DNA of 43,936 nt from Bordetella parapertussis. Lineage in GTDB: Bacteria; Pseudomonadota; Gammaproteobacteria; Burkholderiales; SG8-39. The notes beneath the pieces are model-generated. The model saw only the letters and a list, made by a program, of their open reading frames with translations, was not told the DNA's origin and did not search any database. The position numbers and the translations under genes were made by a program. Every line of letters starts with the position of its first letter. The stretch's first letter is position 1. Where the stretch lies: assembly GCA_945897475.1 (NCBI GenBank), contig CAMDFL010000014.1, forward strand, positions 1-43,936, written 5' to 3'. This document shows positions 9,683 through 18,608 of this stretch, piece after piece.

Positions 9683-10705
9683 TTAGGCCACCATCTCCAC
9701 TGGCGCTTCGCCCTGCGCTCGCGCCGCGATTTCGCCCAACACATAGACGATTTCACCCTGAGTCTCGAGCAAGCCCTTGGCAGCCGCAGCATCCGCGCTC
9801 GACACAATCACCACCATGCCGATTCCGCAATTGAACACGCGGTGCATTTCCGCCTCCGCCACGCCACCCTCCTGCTGCAACCAGATAAATAAAGGCGGCA
9901 TCGGCCAGGAGGACTTGCTGATTCGCGCGCAAACACCATCAGGCAGGACACGCGGCACGTTTTCCACGATGCCCCCGCCAGTGATATGTGCCATGCCTTT
10001 GACCGTCATAGCCGCTATCAGCGCAAGCAGCGGTTTCACATAAATTCGCGTCGGTTCCATAACAACATCGGCCAGTTTGCGGCCGTGAAAATCACCATCG
10101 AGATCAGGCTTTGAGCGTTCCAGAATCCGGCGTACGAGCGAGTAGCCATTGGAGTGCGCGCCGCTCGAAGCAAGGCCGAGCAGCACGTCCCCGGGAGCGA
10201 TGGTTTTCCCCGAGATGATGCGGCTTTTCTCCACCACGCCGACGGCGAATCCAGCAAGGTCATACTCCCCCGCCGGATACATGCCCGGCATCTCCGCGGT
10301 CTCACCGCCAATCAACGCACATCCGGCCAGTTCGCAACCGCGGGCGATACCGCGCACCACTTCGGTGGCCACCGCCACATCCAGCTTGCCGCAGGCGAAG
10401 TAATCCAGAAAAAAAAGCGGCTCCGCACCCTGCACAAGGATGTCGTTGACACTCATCGCCACCAGATCGATGCCTACGGTGTCGTGGCGCTTTAAATCGA
10501 AGGCTAGCCTCAATTTTGTTCCGACGCCGTCGGTGCCCGAAACCAGCACCGGCTCACGATATTTTTTCGAAATTTCGAACAGCGCGCCGAACCCGCCTAT
10601 GCCCGCAAGTACTTCAGGCCGCTGGGTGCGCCGCGCAAATGGTTTTATCGCCTCGACCAGGGCATCACCGGCGTCAATATCGACGCCGGCGTCGCGATAA
10701 GTCAT
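9683..10705 (-). CDS. purM: Phosphoribosylformylglycinamidine cyclo-ligase (AIR synthetase)
   Basis: PurM closes the imidazole ring in de novo purine synthesis (FGAM + ATP to AIR). From the ATG at 10705 the product is 340 residues, close to the family's about 345, beginning [17 protein letters not shown] as usual. Visible family motifs include [68 protein letters not shown] and [20 protein letters not shown] 19 codons upstream (10762) would add a low-complexity Ser/Pro/Asn lead; neither start has a clear ribosome site. The gene is divergent from the AI-2E-type permease and hda, an arrangement common in betaproteobacteria. Confidence 0.96.
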   Translation of the reverse strand: MTYRDAGVDIDAGDALVEAIKPFARRTQRPEVLAGIGGFGALFEISKKYREPVLVSGTDGVGTKLRLAFDLKRHDTVGIDLVAMSVNDILVQGAEPLFFLDYFACGKLDVAVATEVVRGIARGCELAGCALIGGETAEMPGMYPAGEYDLAGFAVGVVEKSRIISGKTIAPGDVLLGLASSGAHSNGYSLVRRILERSKPDLDGDFHGRKLADVVMEPTRIYVKPLLALIAAMTVKGMAHITGGGIVENVPRVLPDGVCARISKSSWPMPPLFIWLQQEGGVAEAEMHRVFNCGIGMVVIVSSADAAAAKGLLETQGEIVYVLGEIAARAQGEAPVEMVA

Positions 10706-10811
10706 TGAGGCCGGCGAATTGAGTTTTGGCGAATCGGAGTTTGGCAATTTGGAACCAGTCACGAAAAGGTATCACCGGGTTGCGACTATTAAAGTCTGAA
10801 ATGTTAAAGTG

Positions 10812-10843
10812 CAACTCTCAAACGCTTACAACTCTCAGACGCG
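10812..10843. repeat. 17-bp tandem repeat in the purM / permease divergent region
   Basis: CAACTCTCAAACGCTTA is followed at once by CAACTCTCAGACGCG, one mismatch over the shared part. It sits about 14 bp upstream of the permease start and may fall in its 5' leader. Confidence 0.75.
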
Positions 10844-10856
10844 TATTTTAGACCAG

Positions 10857-11924
10857 ATGATGCCCCTATCCTCCGCCAACCGACGCGCCATGATCTGGTT
10901 TGCCATCGCCATCATGGCATTGACAATGCTGCACCTGCTCGGGCCGATATTAATGCCCTTCATTCTCGCAGCGGTGATGGCCTACATCTGTCAACCGCTA
11001 GTACGCTGGCTCACGCGCAAATGGATGCCGCGTACTCTGGCCGTGGTCGTGGTTCTGTTGCTCGAGGCCTTATTGCTGCTATTGCTCGCTCTGGCACTGC
11101 TGCCTCTATTCATCAAGGAAATCCGGCTGCTCTCCGATCAACTTCCCGCGCTGCTGGACAAGCTGAACGAAACACTCGCGCCATGGCTATCAGCGCGCCT
11201 GGGCATGAACGTATCTTTTGATCCGGCCAGTATCAAAGCGGCCGCTACCGAGGCCATCGCCAACTCCGAAGGCCTCGGTGTAAAAGCCATCAATTCCCTT
11301 CGCCTGGGGGGGCTGGGATTGCTTGGTCTGGTCACCAATCTGGTGCTCACGCCGGTGCTGCAGTTCTTCCTGATGCGCGACTGGGAAACGATGCACGCGC
11401 GAGCCGATGCGCTGATCCCGCGCGCCTGGCACACCAAAGTCAATGAGTTCATGCATGAGGCGGATAACGCGATGGGCGAATACCTGCACGGACAAATACT
11501 GGTGATTCTCGTCATGGCCAGTTTCTATACAGTCGGGCTGTGGATCGCGGGACTGGAATTCTTTTTGCCCATCGGCATCATGACCGGAACCCTGGTGTTC
11601 ATTCCCTACGTAGGCGCGGCCATCGGATTTTTGCTGGCCACGCTCGCGGCCGCTTTGCAGTTTCAGGATTTGCCCGGCGTAGTGTGGGTATGGGTGGTGT
11701 TTGGCATTGGCCAGGCGCTGGAAGGCAATTTCATTACACCCAAGCTGGTGGGCGAGCGCATCGGCCTGCATCCGGTGGCGGTGATTTTTGCCTTACTGGC
11801 ATTTGGCCAATTGTTCGGCTTTGCCGGCCTTCTGATCGCGCTACCCGCAAGCGCGGTGCTGCTGGTAGCTTTGCGCAAGTTGCGCGGCGGCTACCTTGGC
11901 AGCGAACTCTACAAACGATCATAG
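10857..11924 (+). CDS. AI-2E family (PerM-type) transporter/permease
   Basis: This integral membrane protein is about 355 residues from the ATG at 10857; the adjacent ATG at 10860 or a GTG at 10809 are possible. It has two N-terminal hydrophobic helices (AMIWFAIAIMALTMLHLLGPILMPFILAAVMAYICQP), a third long Leu-rich helix, a soluble stretch (about 110-190) and a C-terminal block including FIPYVGAAIGFLLATLAA, GNFITPKLVGERIGLHPVAVIFALLAFG and FGFAGLLIALPASAV. Those last motifs are typical of the family once named for AI-2 export. Some members are Na+/H+ antiporters, and the real substrate is unknown. It is followed 5 bp later by hda, so the two are probably cotranscribed. Confidence 0.9.
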   Translation: MMPLSSANRRAMIWFAIAIMALTMLHLLGPILMPFILAAVMAYICQPLVRWLTRKWMPRTLAVVVVLLLEALLLLLLALALLPLFIKEIRLLSDQLPALLDKLNETLAPWLSARLGMNVSFDPASIKAAATEAIANSEGLGVKAINSLRLGGLGLLGLVTNLVLTPVLQFFLMRDWETMHARADALIPRAWHTKVNEFMHEADNAMGEYLHGQILVILVMASFYTVGLWIAGLEFFLPIGIMTGTLVFIPYVGAAIGFLLATLAAALQFQDLPGVVWVWVVFGIGQALEGNFITPKLVGERIGLHPVAVIFALLAFGQLFGFAGLLIALPASAVLLVALRKLRGGYLGSELYKRS

Positions 11925-11929
11925 CCCCC

Positions 11930-12625
11930 GTGGAACAACTGGTTCTGGAACTCGCGCCCGCTCCCAAGCCGACGCTCGATAATTACCATGCTGGTGGCAA
12001 TGCCGCGGCTCTGCTTGCATTGCGAGCGGTCCTGGACGATGGCAATGGCGTGCTTTTTCTATGGGGTTCGCCCAGTTGCGGAAAAACGCACTTGCTTCGC
12101 GCCGCAGTGCATGCCGCGGGACTGCGTGGCATGCACTCGCAACACCTTCGCACCGACGACATAGCCATTGCCAACGAACCAGGACTGCTGGTGGTGGACG
12201 ATGTCGAAAAACTCGATGGCGCGGCGCAATCCGCCCTGTTCGATGCCTACAACCGCATGCGTTCCTGCGGCGGGGTGATCCTCGGCGCCGGCCACCTGCC
12301 ACCCACCGACCTGGCCCTGAGGGAGGATCTACGCACACGCATCGCCTCGGGCGTGGTCATGCAAATGCGCCCTTTGACGGAAGCGCAAAAACACAGCGTA
12401 TTGATGGCGCATGCGAGCCAACGCGACCTGGTGCTCGCCCCGGAAATCATTAACTACCTGCTCGCCCACTATGCCCGCGACCTGGGTTCGCTCATTGCCG
12501 CGATCGACGCCATGGATCACTATTCCCTACGCACCAAACGCGCCATCACCCTGCCGCTGCTTCGGCAAAGCATGCAATCGAACATGCAATCGAAATTCGG
12601 CGATCAAGAACCTGAGCGCAACTAG
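11930..12625 (+). CDS. hda: Hda: DnaA-related regulator of replication initiation
   Basis: I start this gene at the GTG 11930, 5 bp after the permease stop. The frame is open upstream, but there it lies inside the permease. The 231-residue product begins VEQLVLELAP, and QLVLEL fits the beta-clamp-binding motif near the Hda N-terminus. A P-loop follows (GSPSCGKTH, residues 46-54), then the Walker-B-like LLVVDDVEKL, a sensor region (ILGAGHLPP, DLREDLRTRI) and a C-terminal lid (LLAHYARDLGSL). In E. coli, Hda bound to the clamp triggers hydrolysis of DnaA-ATP and so prevents re-initiation. The protein is short because it lacks the DnaA DNA-binding domain, as expected. Its 3' end carries a perfect 12-bp tandem duplication (12571-12594), giving the repeated residues MQSNMQS. 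Confidence 0.92.
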   Translation: MEQLVLELAPAPKPTLDNYHAGGNAAALLALRAVLDDGNGVLFLWGSPSCGKTHLLRAAVHAAGLRGMHSQHLRTDDIAIANEPGLLVVDDVEKLDGAAQSALFDAYNRMRSCGGVILGAGHLPPTDLALREDLRTRIASGVVMQMRPLTEAQKHSVLMAHASQRDLVLAPEIINYLLAHYARDLGSLIAAIDAMDHYSLRTKRAITLPLLRQSMQSNMQSKFGDQEPERN

Positions 12626-12640
12626 AAGGCAATCCAATAG

Positions 12641-13303
12641 ATGAATCTCACCCTGTTTGACCTGGACAATACCCTGCTCGATGGCGACAGCGATTACGAG
12701 TGGGCGCAGTTTCTCATCGGCGAGGGAGTGCTGGAGCGCGACATCTACGAGGTGCGCAATAATTTTTTCTACGACCAGTACAAGGCGGGAACACTCGATA
12801 TATTTGAATTCCTGGATTTTCAGCTTGCGCCCTTGGCTCGTTATCCGCGCTCGCAATTGGACGCCTGGCATGCGCGCTTCATGAAAAGCCGTATCGAGCC
12901 GATCATGCTCGATCGGGCACGCGCCCTGGTCGACTTGCACCAGAAGCGCGGTGACCTGTGCGCTATTGTCACCGCGACCAATTCTTTTATCACCGCGCCG
13001 ATCGCCGCCGCTTTTGGCGTTGAACACCTGATCGCCACCGAACCCGAGGCGCGCGACGGCCAGTTCACCGGCAAACCCGCTGGAACTCCGTGCTTTCGCG
13101 AGGGCAAAATCACCCGGCTTGAGGCCTGGCTTGCTGGGCAAGGCCTGGCATTGGCCAGCTTCGATGAAAGCGCCTTTTTCAGCGATTCGCAGAACGACCT
13201 GGCCTTGCTTCTACGCGTCACACGTCCCGTGGCGGTCGATCCGGATCCGATCCTTCTTCAAGCGGCCCGGGACCACCAATGGCAAATTCTCAGCCTGAAA
13301 TAG
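12641..13303 (+). CDS. HAD-superfamily (HAD-IB, phosphoserine-phosphatase-like) hydrolase
   Basis: The 220-residue product begins MNLTLFDLDNTLLDGDSDYEW, giving the catalytic DxDNT motif with nucleophile Asp7 and Asp9. A helical cap (about 15-85) follows, then motif II in CAIVTATNSF, a Lys in the GKPAGTPCF region and the acidic motif SDSQNDLALL. This is the HAD-IB (SerB-like) layout of a soluble phosphate-ester hydrolase. The substrate is not evident. The gene lies 15 bp after hda and ahead of pcnB, its common position in betaproteobacteria, so it probably belongs to the same operon. An intergenic hairpin element (copy B) follows and may separate it from pcnB. Confidence 0.9.
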   Translation: MNLTLFDLDNTLLDGDSDYEWAQFLIGEGVLERDIYEVRNNFFYDQYKAGTLDIFEFLDFQLAPLARYPRSQLDAWHARFMKSRIEPIMLDRARALVDLHQKRGDLCAIVTATNSFITAPIAAAFGVEHLIATEPEARDGQFTGKPAGTPCFREGKITRLEAWLAGQGLALASFDESAFFSDSQNDLALLLRVTRPVAVDPDPILLQAARDHQWQILSLK

Positions 13304-13307
13304 CGCT

Positions 13308-13449
13308 GTCAGTTACCGGCTGCGTGTTGACAATTCTGGCAAAGAATCAGAGTTTGCATACGTCCCGAAAATTTGTACAGTTCCGCCTTTTGCAACTTTA
13401 CAAATTTGCGGGAAAAGTGGCCTCAATGAAACCCTGTTTGGTCCCGGCT
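13308..13449 (+). repeat. Dispersed hairpin element, copy B
   Basis: The copy begins 4 bp after the HAD stop (GTCAGTTACCGGCTGCG), with TGTTGACAATTCTGGCAAAG, a central hairpin at 13364-13412, GTGGCCTCAATGAAACCCTG and a GTCCCGGCT end. Pairing of CCCGAAAATTTGTACAGTT with AACTTTACAAATTTGCGGG leaves only two mismatches. The bases after it, 13450-13623, carry CTTAGGTCGCTTACGC and CTTAGGTTGC, which resemble the outer edge of copy C. I see no gene in the rest of the 320-bp gap. Confidence 0.87.
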
Positions 13450-13623
13450 CCGCCGACTTAGGTCGCTTACGCACTTCGCTTAGGTTGCTTTTGCTCTTAT
13501 TAAGAAAGAATCGTCGTTGAATTGGGTTAAACTTCGAAGCGCTGTTGGTGCAAGACACCTGTTGCGCATAGGGAAAGCACCTCTGGTGCATAGACACAAA
13601 GGCAATTTCAATGCAAAGAACCA

Positions 13624-14943
13624 TTGATTAAAAAATTTATCCGCCGGGTACTGGGCTTGGACAAGAAGGCCGGGCCGAAAATCATCCCAAAATCCCGCCA
13701 CGGCATCAGCCGCGAGCAGATCTCCTCGGGTTCACTACGCGTTTGCGACACCCTGCAAGCAGCCGGGCATGAAGCCTATGTGGTCGGCGGCGCGGTGCGC
13801 GATTTGATCCTCGGCGTACCGCCCAAGGACTTCGATGTGGCCACTAGCGCGCCCCCCGAGACAGTGCATAAGCTTTTCCGGCGTTCGCGCCTGATCGGCC
13901 GGCGTTTCAAGATCGCCCATGTGATGTTCGGTGCGGAGACCGTGGAGGTATCGACTTTTCGCTCCGGCGCGGCCGAGGACAAGGACGAGCATGGCCGGGT
14001 CTTGCACGACAACGCCTATGGAACGCGCGAGCAGGACGCGGCGCGCCGCGACTTCACCACCAACGCGCTCTATTTCGATGCCTCAAATGAAACCGTGGTC
14101 GATTTCCACGGCGGAATCAAGGATCTGAAAAACAAATTGGTCCGAATCATCGGTGACTCGAAGGAGCGCTTCCGCGAAGATCCAGTGCGCATGCTGCGCG
14201 CGGTGCGGTTTGCCGCGAAACTCGGATTCACGATCGAGGATGCCACGCGCGCACCGATCCGATCACTCGGAAAACTCATTGAAAACGTGCCGCCCGCGCG
14301 CATTTTCGATGAAATGCTCAAGCTTCTGCTCTCCGGCCACGCGAAGAATACCCTGCACCATCTGCGCGAAGAGGGGCTGCACCACGGCGTGCTGCCGCTT
14401 CTGGATGTGATCCTGGAACAACCCCTTGGTATGCGCTTCGTCAATCTTGCGCTCGAGGACACCGACAGACGCGCCCTCGAAGGCAAACCCGTGTCGCCGG
14501 CCTTTTTATTCGCGGCGCTGTTCTGGCACGAGGTGCTCGCGGCGTGGCGCACCGAATGCGCCAAAGGCGGGCATCCCGTTCCTGCCCTGCACAAATGCAT
14601 GGACGAAGTGCTGGACGCGCAAACCGAAAAACTCGCGATCCCAAGGCGCTTCACCACCATCATGAAGGAAATCTGGCTGTTACAGCCGCGCTTCGAGCAG
14701 CGCCATGGCAAACGCCCATTCGCAACGCTCACGCAAGAGCGCTTTCGCGCCGCTTACGATTTTATGGTTTTACGCGCGAAAAGCGGTGAAGTCCCGATGG
14801 AACTTGGGCAATGGTGGGAGCGCTTTCAAAGCGTTCCCCACGTCGAGCAACTGGAAATGCTGGTGGAACCCCCGGATAGCGATAAGGGAGGCACGCGGCG
14901 CCGGCGCAAGCGCAAACCGCAGGCGCCGCCGCTGGTGCCCTGA
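13624..14943 (+). CDS. pcnB: Poly(A) polymerase I
   Basis: PcnB adds 3' poly(A) tails that mark RNAs for decay. The product is about 439 residues. Family features are VVGGAVRDLILGVPPKDFDVAT (nucleotidyltransferase, catalytic Asp69/Asp71), GRRFKIAHVMFG, RRDFTTNALYFD, REDPVRMLRAVRFAAKLGF and a basic tail (GGTRRRRKRK), as in pcnB rather than cca. The start is unusual. The first in-frame stop upstream is at 13591 and no ATG or GTG lies between it and the conserved SRHGISREQIS. Only TTG at 13624 or ATT at 13627 are plausible initiators. E. coli pcnB is known to start at a weak AUU that limits its expression, so a weak start here fits the family. folK follows 9 bp later. Confidence 0.93.
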   Translation: MIKKFIRRVLGLDKKAGPKIIPKSRHGISREQISSGSLRVCDTLQAAGHEAYVVGGAVRDLILGVPPKDFDVATSAPPETVHKLFRRSRLIGRRFKIAHVMFGAETVEVSTFRSGAAEDKDEHGRVLHDNAYGTREQDAARRDFTTNALYFDASNETVVDFHGGIKDLKNKLVRIIGDSKERFREDPVRMLRAVRFAAKLGFTIEDATRAPIRSLGKLIENVPPARIFDEMLKLLLSGHAKNTLHHLREEGLHHGVLPLLDVILEQPLGMRFVNLALEDTDRRALEGKPVSPAFLFAALFWHEVLAAWRTECAKGGHPVPALHKCMDEVLDAQTEKLAIPRRFTTIMKEIWLLQPRFEQRHGKRPFATLTQERFRAAYDFMVLRAKSGEVPMELGQWWERFQSVPHVEQLEMLVEPPDSDKGGTRRRRKRKPQAPPLVP

Positions 14944-14952
14944 ACGCGGCGC

Positions 14953-15447
14953 ATGATCGGCATGCATCGCGCATTTCTTAGCCTGGGCGCAAACCTGGGC
15001 GATCCAGTGGGACGGATACACGCCGTACTACTAACCCTCCGTGACAGCCCGGATCTCAAACTTGTGGCTGCCTCCTCGCTCTACGCCAGCGCGCCCGTGG
15101 ACGCACCAGGGCAGGCCGAATACATCAATGCCGTGGCGATGATCGACACCGTTCACAGCCCCGGCAATCTGTTGCGATGGATGCTCGATCTGGAGTCGCA
15201 GAATGGCCGCGAGCGCTCGTTTCAGAACGCGCCGCGCACACTCGATCTGGATCTGCTTTTGTACGACACAATCTCAATTGAACATCCCGAATTACAAATT
15301 CCTCATCCACGCATGCATCTGCGCCGCTTCGTGCTGGAACCTTTGGTGGAAATCGCGCCCGAGGTGGAGATTCCAGGGCACGGCCCGGCTGCCCTGCTGC
15401 TAACGGGGCTGGCCGAACAGGCAGTGCGCCGAATAGCCCCCGCCTAG
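14953..15447 (+). CDS. folK: HPPK, 6-hydroxymethyl-7,8-dihydropterin pyrophosphokinase
   Basis: FolK transfers pyrophosphate from ATP to hydroxymethyl-dihydropterin in folate synthesis. The 164-residue product has the standard beginning, AFLSLGANLGDPVGRI, then YASAPVDAPGQAEYINAV, the catalytic loop RSFQNAPRTLDLDLLLYD with the two metal-binding aspartates, and PHPRMHLRRFVLEPLVEIAP. Normally the loop reads R..RW.PRTLDLDLL; here the sequence is RSFQNAPRTLDLD. The start could be the ATG at 14953 or 14962. It follows pcnB closely and precedes the deoxynucleoside kinase, a frequent betaproteobacterial order. Confidence 0.95.
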   Translation: MIGMHRAFLSLGANLGDPVGRIHAVLLTLRDSPDLKLVAASSLYASAPVDAPGQAEYINAVAMIDTVHSPGNLLRWMLDLESQNGRERSFQNAPRTLDLDLLLYDTISIEHPELQIPHPRMHLRRFVLEPLVEIAPEVEIPGHGPAALLLTGLAEQAVRRIAPA

Positions 15448-15533
15448 TTCAGCATTTTCCTTGTGTATCATTGACAGGTTCACCCCCGTGAGCTGATCAC
15501 CAATCGAGCTGAATCGTCTCCAGGCACCGTTCA

Positions 15534-16175
15534 ATGTCGCTGTCCAAATATCACTTTATCGTCGTCGAGGGCCCCATCGGCGTGGGCAAGACCAGCCTCG
15601 CGCGGCGTTTGTCCGAACGGCTGGGCGCCGCCATGTTATTAGAGCGCCCCGAACAGAATCCGTTTCTGGCGCGTTTCTACCAGGACATGCCGCGCTACGC
15701 CTTGCCGACACAATTGTTTTTTCTGTTTCAACGCGTCAACCAATTGCGTGAACTCTCACAATTGGACATGTTCAAGAGCCTGACAGTGTCTGATTTTCTA
15801 CTGGAGAAGGACCCGCTTTTCGCGCGACTCACGCTCTCGGGCGAAGAGCTGTACCTCTACCAGACCATCTACGACACCTTGAAACCCCAGGCGCCGCGGC
15901 CCGATCTGGTGATCTACCTTCAGGCGCAGCCGGAGACGCTGATTGAACGGGTGCGCGAGCGCGCAACAAGCTACGAACGGCCAATCAGCGAGGAGTATCT
16001 TGCGCTGCTCGCCGAAGGCTACAGCCGCTACTTCTATCACTATGACGACGGCCCGATTCTGATTGTCAACTCCGAGCGACTCAATTTCGTTCGCAACGAT
16101 AGTGACCTGGATCTGTTGATCGAACGCATTGCCGCAATGCGCGGCGGGCGCGAATTCTTCAATCTGGGTGAATAA
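15534..16175 (+). CDS. Deoxynucleoside kinase (dGK/dAK type)
   Basis: The 213-residue product has a P-loop near the start (GPIGVGKTS, residues 13-21), the acceptor-site segments [15 protein letters not shown] and [13 protein letters not shown], and a DRY-like position replaced by [15 protein letters not shown]. It ends with a lid [18 protein letters not shown] and [18 protein letters not shown]. This is the dGK/dCK fold that phosphorylates deoxypurine nucleosides for salvage. It lies between folK (86 bp upstream) and panB (25 bp downstream), where betaproteobacteria often carry such a gene. Specificity for dG or dA cannot be read from the sequence. Confidence 0.9.
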   Translation: MSLSKYHFIVVEGPIGVGKTSLARRLSERLGAAMLLERPEQNPFLARFYQDMPRYALPTQLFFLFQRVNQLRELSQLDMFKSLTVSDFLLEKDPLFARLTLSGEELYLYQTIYDTLKPQAPRPDLVIYLQAQPETLIERVRERATSYERPISEEYLALLAEGYSRYFYHYDDGPILIVNSERLNFVRNDSDLDLLIERIAAMRGGREFFNLGE

Positions 16176-16200
16176 GACTTTTAATGATCGGGGGGCACAC

Positions 16201-16995
16201 ATGAGCCGCATCACCTTGAATCGCCTGCAGCGAATGCACACTGAGGGCGCGAAGATCACCATGCTCACCTGCTACGACGCGAGCTTCGCCACGCTTTTGG
16301 AGTCTGCGGGTGTTGAAACGCTGTTAATCGGAGATTCGCTGGGCATGGTGCTGCAAGGCCACGACTCGACCTTGCCGGTGACGCTCGCCGATATTGCCTA
16401 TCACACCCAGTGCGTTACCCGCGGCACGAATACCGCTTTTGTCGTTGCCGACATGCCCTTTGGCAGTTACCAGGAGTCGCCGCAACAGGCGTTTCGCAGC
16501 GCCGCAACCCTGATGGCAGCGGGCGCGAACATGGTGAAGACCGAGGGTGGCGCTCACATGGCCGCCACCGTGGAATTCCTGGCGACTCGCGGCATACCGG
16601 TGCAGGCGCATATCGGACTTACCCCGCAATCGGTTAATAAATTCGGCGGCTATCGCGTGCAAGGGCGCGACGACGACGACGCGGCGCGATTACTGGAGGA
16701 GGCGCGCCTGCTGCAAGAGTCCGGCGCCGACATGCTGCTCTTGGAGGCCATACCCGCCGCGCTCGCCGCGCGCATCACCAAAGCAAGCGCGGTGCCCACC
16801 ATAGGCATCGGCGCAGGCGCGGATTGTTCCGGTCAGGTGCTGGTGTTGCACGACATGCTCGACATCTACCCCGGTCGCAAGGCGCGCTTCGTGCGCAATT
16901 TCATGCATGGCGCCACCAGCATCAAGGGAGCCATCGAAGCCTATGTGCGCGCCGTAAAGGACGGTAGCTTTCCGGCGGCGGAACATAGTTTCTGA
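16201..16995 (+). CDS. panB: 3-methyl-2-oxobutanoate hydroxymethyltransferase (ketopantoate synthesis)
   Basis: PanB transfers a hydroxymethyl group to 2-oxoisovalerate, the first committed step of pantothenate synthesis. The start at 16201 has GGGGGG just upstream; the frame is open further, inside the kinase gene. The 264 residues match the family length. Typical motifs are [74 protein letters not shown] and [17 protein letters not shown], containing the metal-binding Asp residues (GDSLG and ADMPF) and the catalytic Glu. A triplicated 21-bp block and then panC follow. Confidence 0.97.
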   Translation: MSRITLNRLQRMHTEGAKITMLTCYDASFATLLESAGVETLLIGDSLGMVLQGHDSTLPVTLADIAYHTQCVTRGTNTAFVVADMPFGSYQESPQQAFRSAATLMAAGANMVKTEGGAHMAATVEFLATRGIPVQAHIGLTPQSVNKFGGYRVQGRDDDDAARLLEEARLLQESGADMLLLEAIPAALAARITKASAVPTIGIGAGADCSGQVLVLHDMLDIYPGRKARFVRNFMHGATSIKGAIEAYVRAVKDGSFPAAEHSF

Positions 16996-16998
16996 GCT

Positions 16999-17061
16999 AT
17001 AAGCGCATAAGCAACCTAAATAAGCGCATAAGCAACCTAAATAAGCGCATAAGGCACCTAA
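16999..17061. repeat. 21-bp tandem repeat, three copies, ending at the panC start
   Basis: ATAAGCGCATAAGCAACCTAA occurs twice exactly and a third time as ATAAGCGCATAAGGCACCTAA, filling the whole panB-panC gap to 1 bp before the panC ATG. The third copy alone contains AAGG, 8 bases before the ATG, and may serve as the ribosome site for panC. The motif GCRTAAGCAACCTAA resembles the outer edges of hairpin elements B and C. Confidence 0.92.
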
Positions 17062-17062
17062 T

Positions 17063-17905
17063 ATGGAGATCATCGCCACTACCGCGCCATTGCGCGAATA
17101 CCTTGGCAAAGTAAGGGCTACCGGCAAGCGCATTGCCTTTGTTCCCACCATGGGCAACCTCCACGAAGGGCATTTGACGCTCGCGCGCGATGCCAGGAAA
17201 TATGGCGATTGCGTGGTGGCGAGCATCTTTGTCAATCGCCTGCAGTTCGCACCCAACGAAGACTTCGATCGTTATCCGCGCACGTTCGAATCGGATTGCG
17301 CGGCGCTTGCATCCTGCGGCGTGGACGTGCTGTTCGCGCCGGATGAACGCGAGCTCTATCCACAAGCACAAACCGTTACGGTTCAACCCCCCGCGATGGC
17401 AGACAATCTGGAAGGTGCATTTCGCCCCGGATTTTTTCGCGGAGTCGCCACCGTGGTGGCAAAGCTATTCAACATGGTGCAAGCTGATGCCGCCCTGTTT
17501 GGCAAAAAGGATTATCAGCAACTGATGATCGTCAGCGAAATGGTTCGCCAGCTTTCCATACCGATAGCAATTATTCGCGCTGAGACGGTGCGCGCCGCAG
17601 ATGGTCTGGCACTGTCATCACGCAACGGCTACCTGTCGCCACTAGAACGCACCCAAGCGACAGAGCTGTACGCGGGCCTCACGGGAATCGCGGCAGCGCT
17701 GCGCGCCGGGGGCCGCGATTTCGCTGCTCTGGAATCCACAATGAAGCAGAAACTGCTTGAAAAACAATGGCATGTTGACTATGTTGCAGTGCGCAAACAG
17801 TCTGATCTACAATCGCCGTCGCAACACGATCGCGCCTTGGTCATTCTGGCGGCAGCAAAGCTGGGAACGACGCGGTTAATCGATAACCTTGAGGTCTTGG
17901 TGTAG
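17063..17905 (+). CDS. panC: Pantothenate synthetase
   Basis: PanC condenses pantoate with beta-alanine using ATP through a pantoyl-adenylate. The 280-residue product carries [15 protein letters not shown] (HxGH adenylation site, about residues 27-41), [45 protein letters not shown] and [15 protein letters not shown], the usual active-site set (KMSKS-like Ser-Ser-Arg). It stands between panB and panD, so this window encodes three steps of pantothenate synthesis. Hairpin element C separates it from panD. Confidence 0.97.
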   Translation: MEIIATTAPLREYLGKVRATGKRIAFVPTMGNLHEGHLTLARDARKYGDCVVASIFVNRLQFAPNEDFDRYPRTFESDCAALASCGVDVLFAPDERELYPQAQTVTVQPPAMADNLEGAFRPGFFRGVATVVAKLFNMVQADAALFGKKDYQQLMIVSEMVRQLSIPIAIIRAETVRAADGLALSSRNGYLSPLERTQATELYAGLTGIAAALRAGGRDFAALESTMKQKLLEKQWHVDYVAVRKQSDLQSPSQHDRALVILAAAKLGTTRLIDNLEVLV

Positions 17906-17924
17906 CAAACGCGTAAGCAAACTA

Positions 17925-18091
17925 AGCTGGCAGAACCGGAACCAAACTGGGTGTCATTGAGGCCACCTTACCCGCTAAATTGTAGGTATGGAAAAGCGCA
18001 AACCTACAATTTAGCGGGACGTATTAAAAGCCTATTCAAATGCTGGTTCTTTGCCAGAAATGTCAAAACTTAGCTCGTAAGTGACTAAATT
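17925..18091 (-). repeat. Dispersed hairpin element, copy C
   Basis: This is one of the two best-preserved copies, in minus orientation relative to A and B. On the plus strand it reads GGCAGAACCGGAACC, GTGTCATTGAGGCCACC, a central hairpin at 17971-18018, CTGGTTCTTTGCCAGAA and CTTAGCTCGTAAGTGACTAA. The stem has 17 perfect pairs (CCCGCTAAATTGTAGGT with ACCTACAATTTAGCGGG) around a roughly 14-base loop. A second small stem (CTGG / CCAG) flanks it. It lies in the panC-panD gap, 29 bp before panD, and covers most of that gap. Confidence 0.9.
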
Positions 18092-18120
18092 GCCGTAGAC
18101 AGTATTCGTGGAGAGTTGAA

Positions 18121-18501
18121 ATGCAGCGCACTATGTTGAAGTCGAAAGTCCATCGCGTCACAGTGACGCAGTCCGAGCTCAATTACGAGGGCTCCTGCGC
18201 CATTGACCAGACATTGCTGGACGCAGCCGACATCCGCGAATACCAGCAGATCGACATTTACAACGTCTCCAACGGCGAGCGCTTCACCACCTATGCCATT
18301 CGCGCCACGCAGAATTCAGGAACCATATCCGTCAACGGCGCCGCCGCGCGCAAGGCCGCGCCGGGAGACATTCTCATCATCGCCAGCTACGCGGTCTACA
18401 ACGAAGTTGAATTGCAACGCTACCGGCCTGAGCTCGTGTATGTGGACGAGCACAATCGCATAAAGGCCAAGCGCGACAATATTCCTATGCAGCTTGCCTG
18501 A
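18121..18501 (+). CDS. panD: Aspartate 1-decarboxylase proenzyme
   Basis: PanD makes beta-alanine for pantothenate synthesis. The 126-residue proenzyme has its self-cleavage site at Gly24-Ser25 (YEGSCAID); Ser25 becomes the pyruvoyl group. Further family residues are [10 protein letters not shown] (Lys9), [12 protein letters not shown] (Tyr58 region) and [23 protein letters not shown] lies 8 bases before the ATG. Hairpin element C sits immediately upstream, so panD may use its own promoter or be affected by that structure (inference). Confidence 0.97.
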   Translation: MQRTMLKSKVHRVTVTQSELNYEGSCAIDQTLLDAADIREYQQIDIYNVSNGERFTTYAIRATQNSGTISVNGAAARKAAPGDILIIASYAVYNEVELQRYRPELVYVDEHNRIKAKRDNIPMQLA

Positions 18502-18536
18502 GCCGGTTTCATCACCAAGCAGGCGTCTTACGCACC

Positions 18537-18560
18537 AAGAAAAAAGGAGCCTCAGCTCCT
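18537..18560 (-). terminator. Rho-independent terminator for the 78-residue minus-strand gene
   Basis: On the minus strand a 6-bp stem AGGAGC / GCTCCT with a TGAG loop is followed by TTTTTTCTT. It lies 82 bp past the stop of the 18642-18878 gene and converges on panD. Confidence 0.7.
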
Positions 18561-18608
18561 ATTGCATCTCGTCGATCTTAATTCTATCTGGCCCGCGTAC
18601 TCGGCCTG

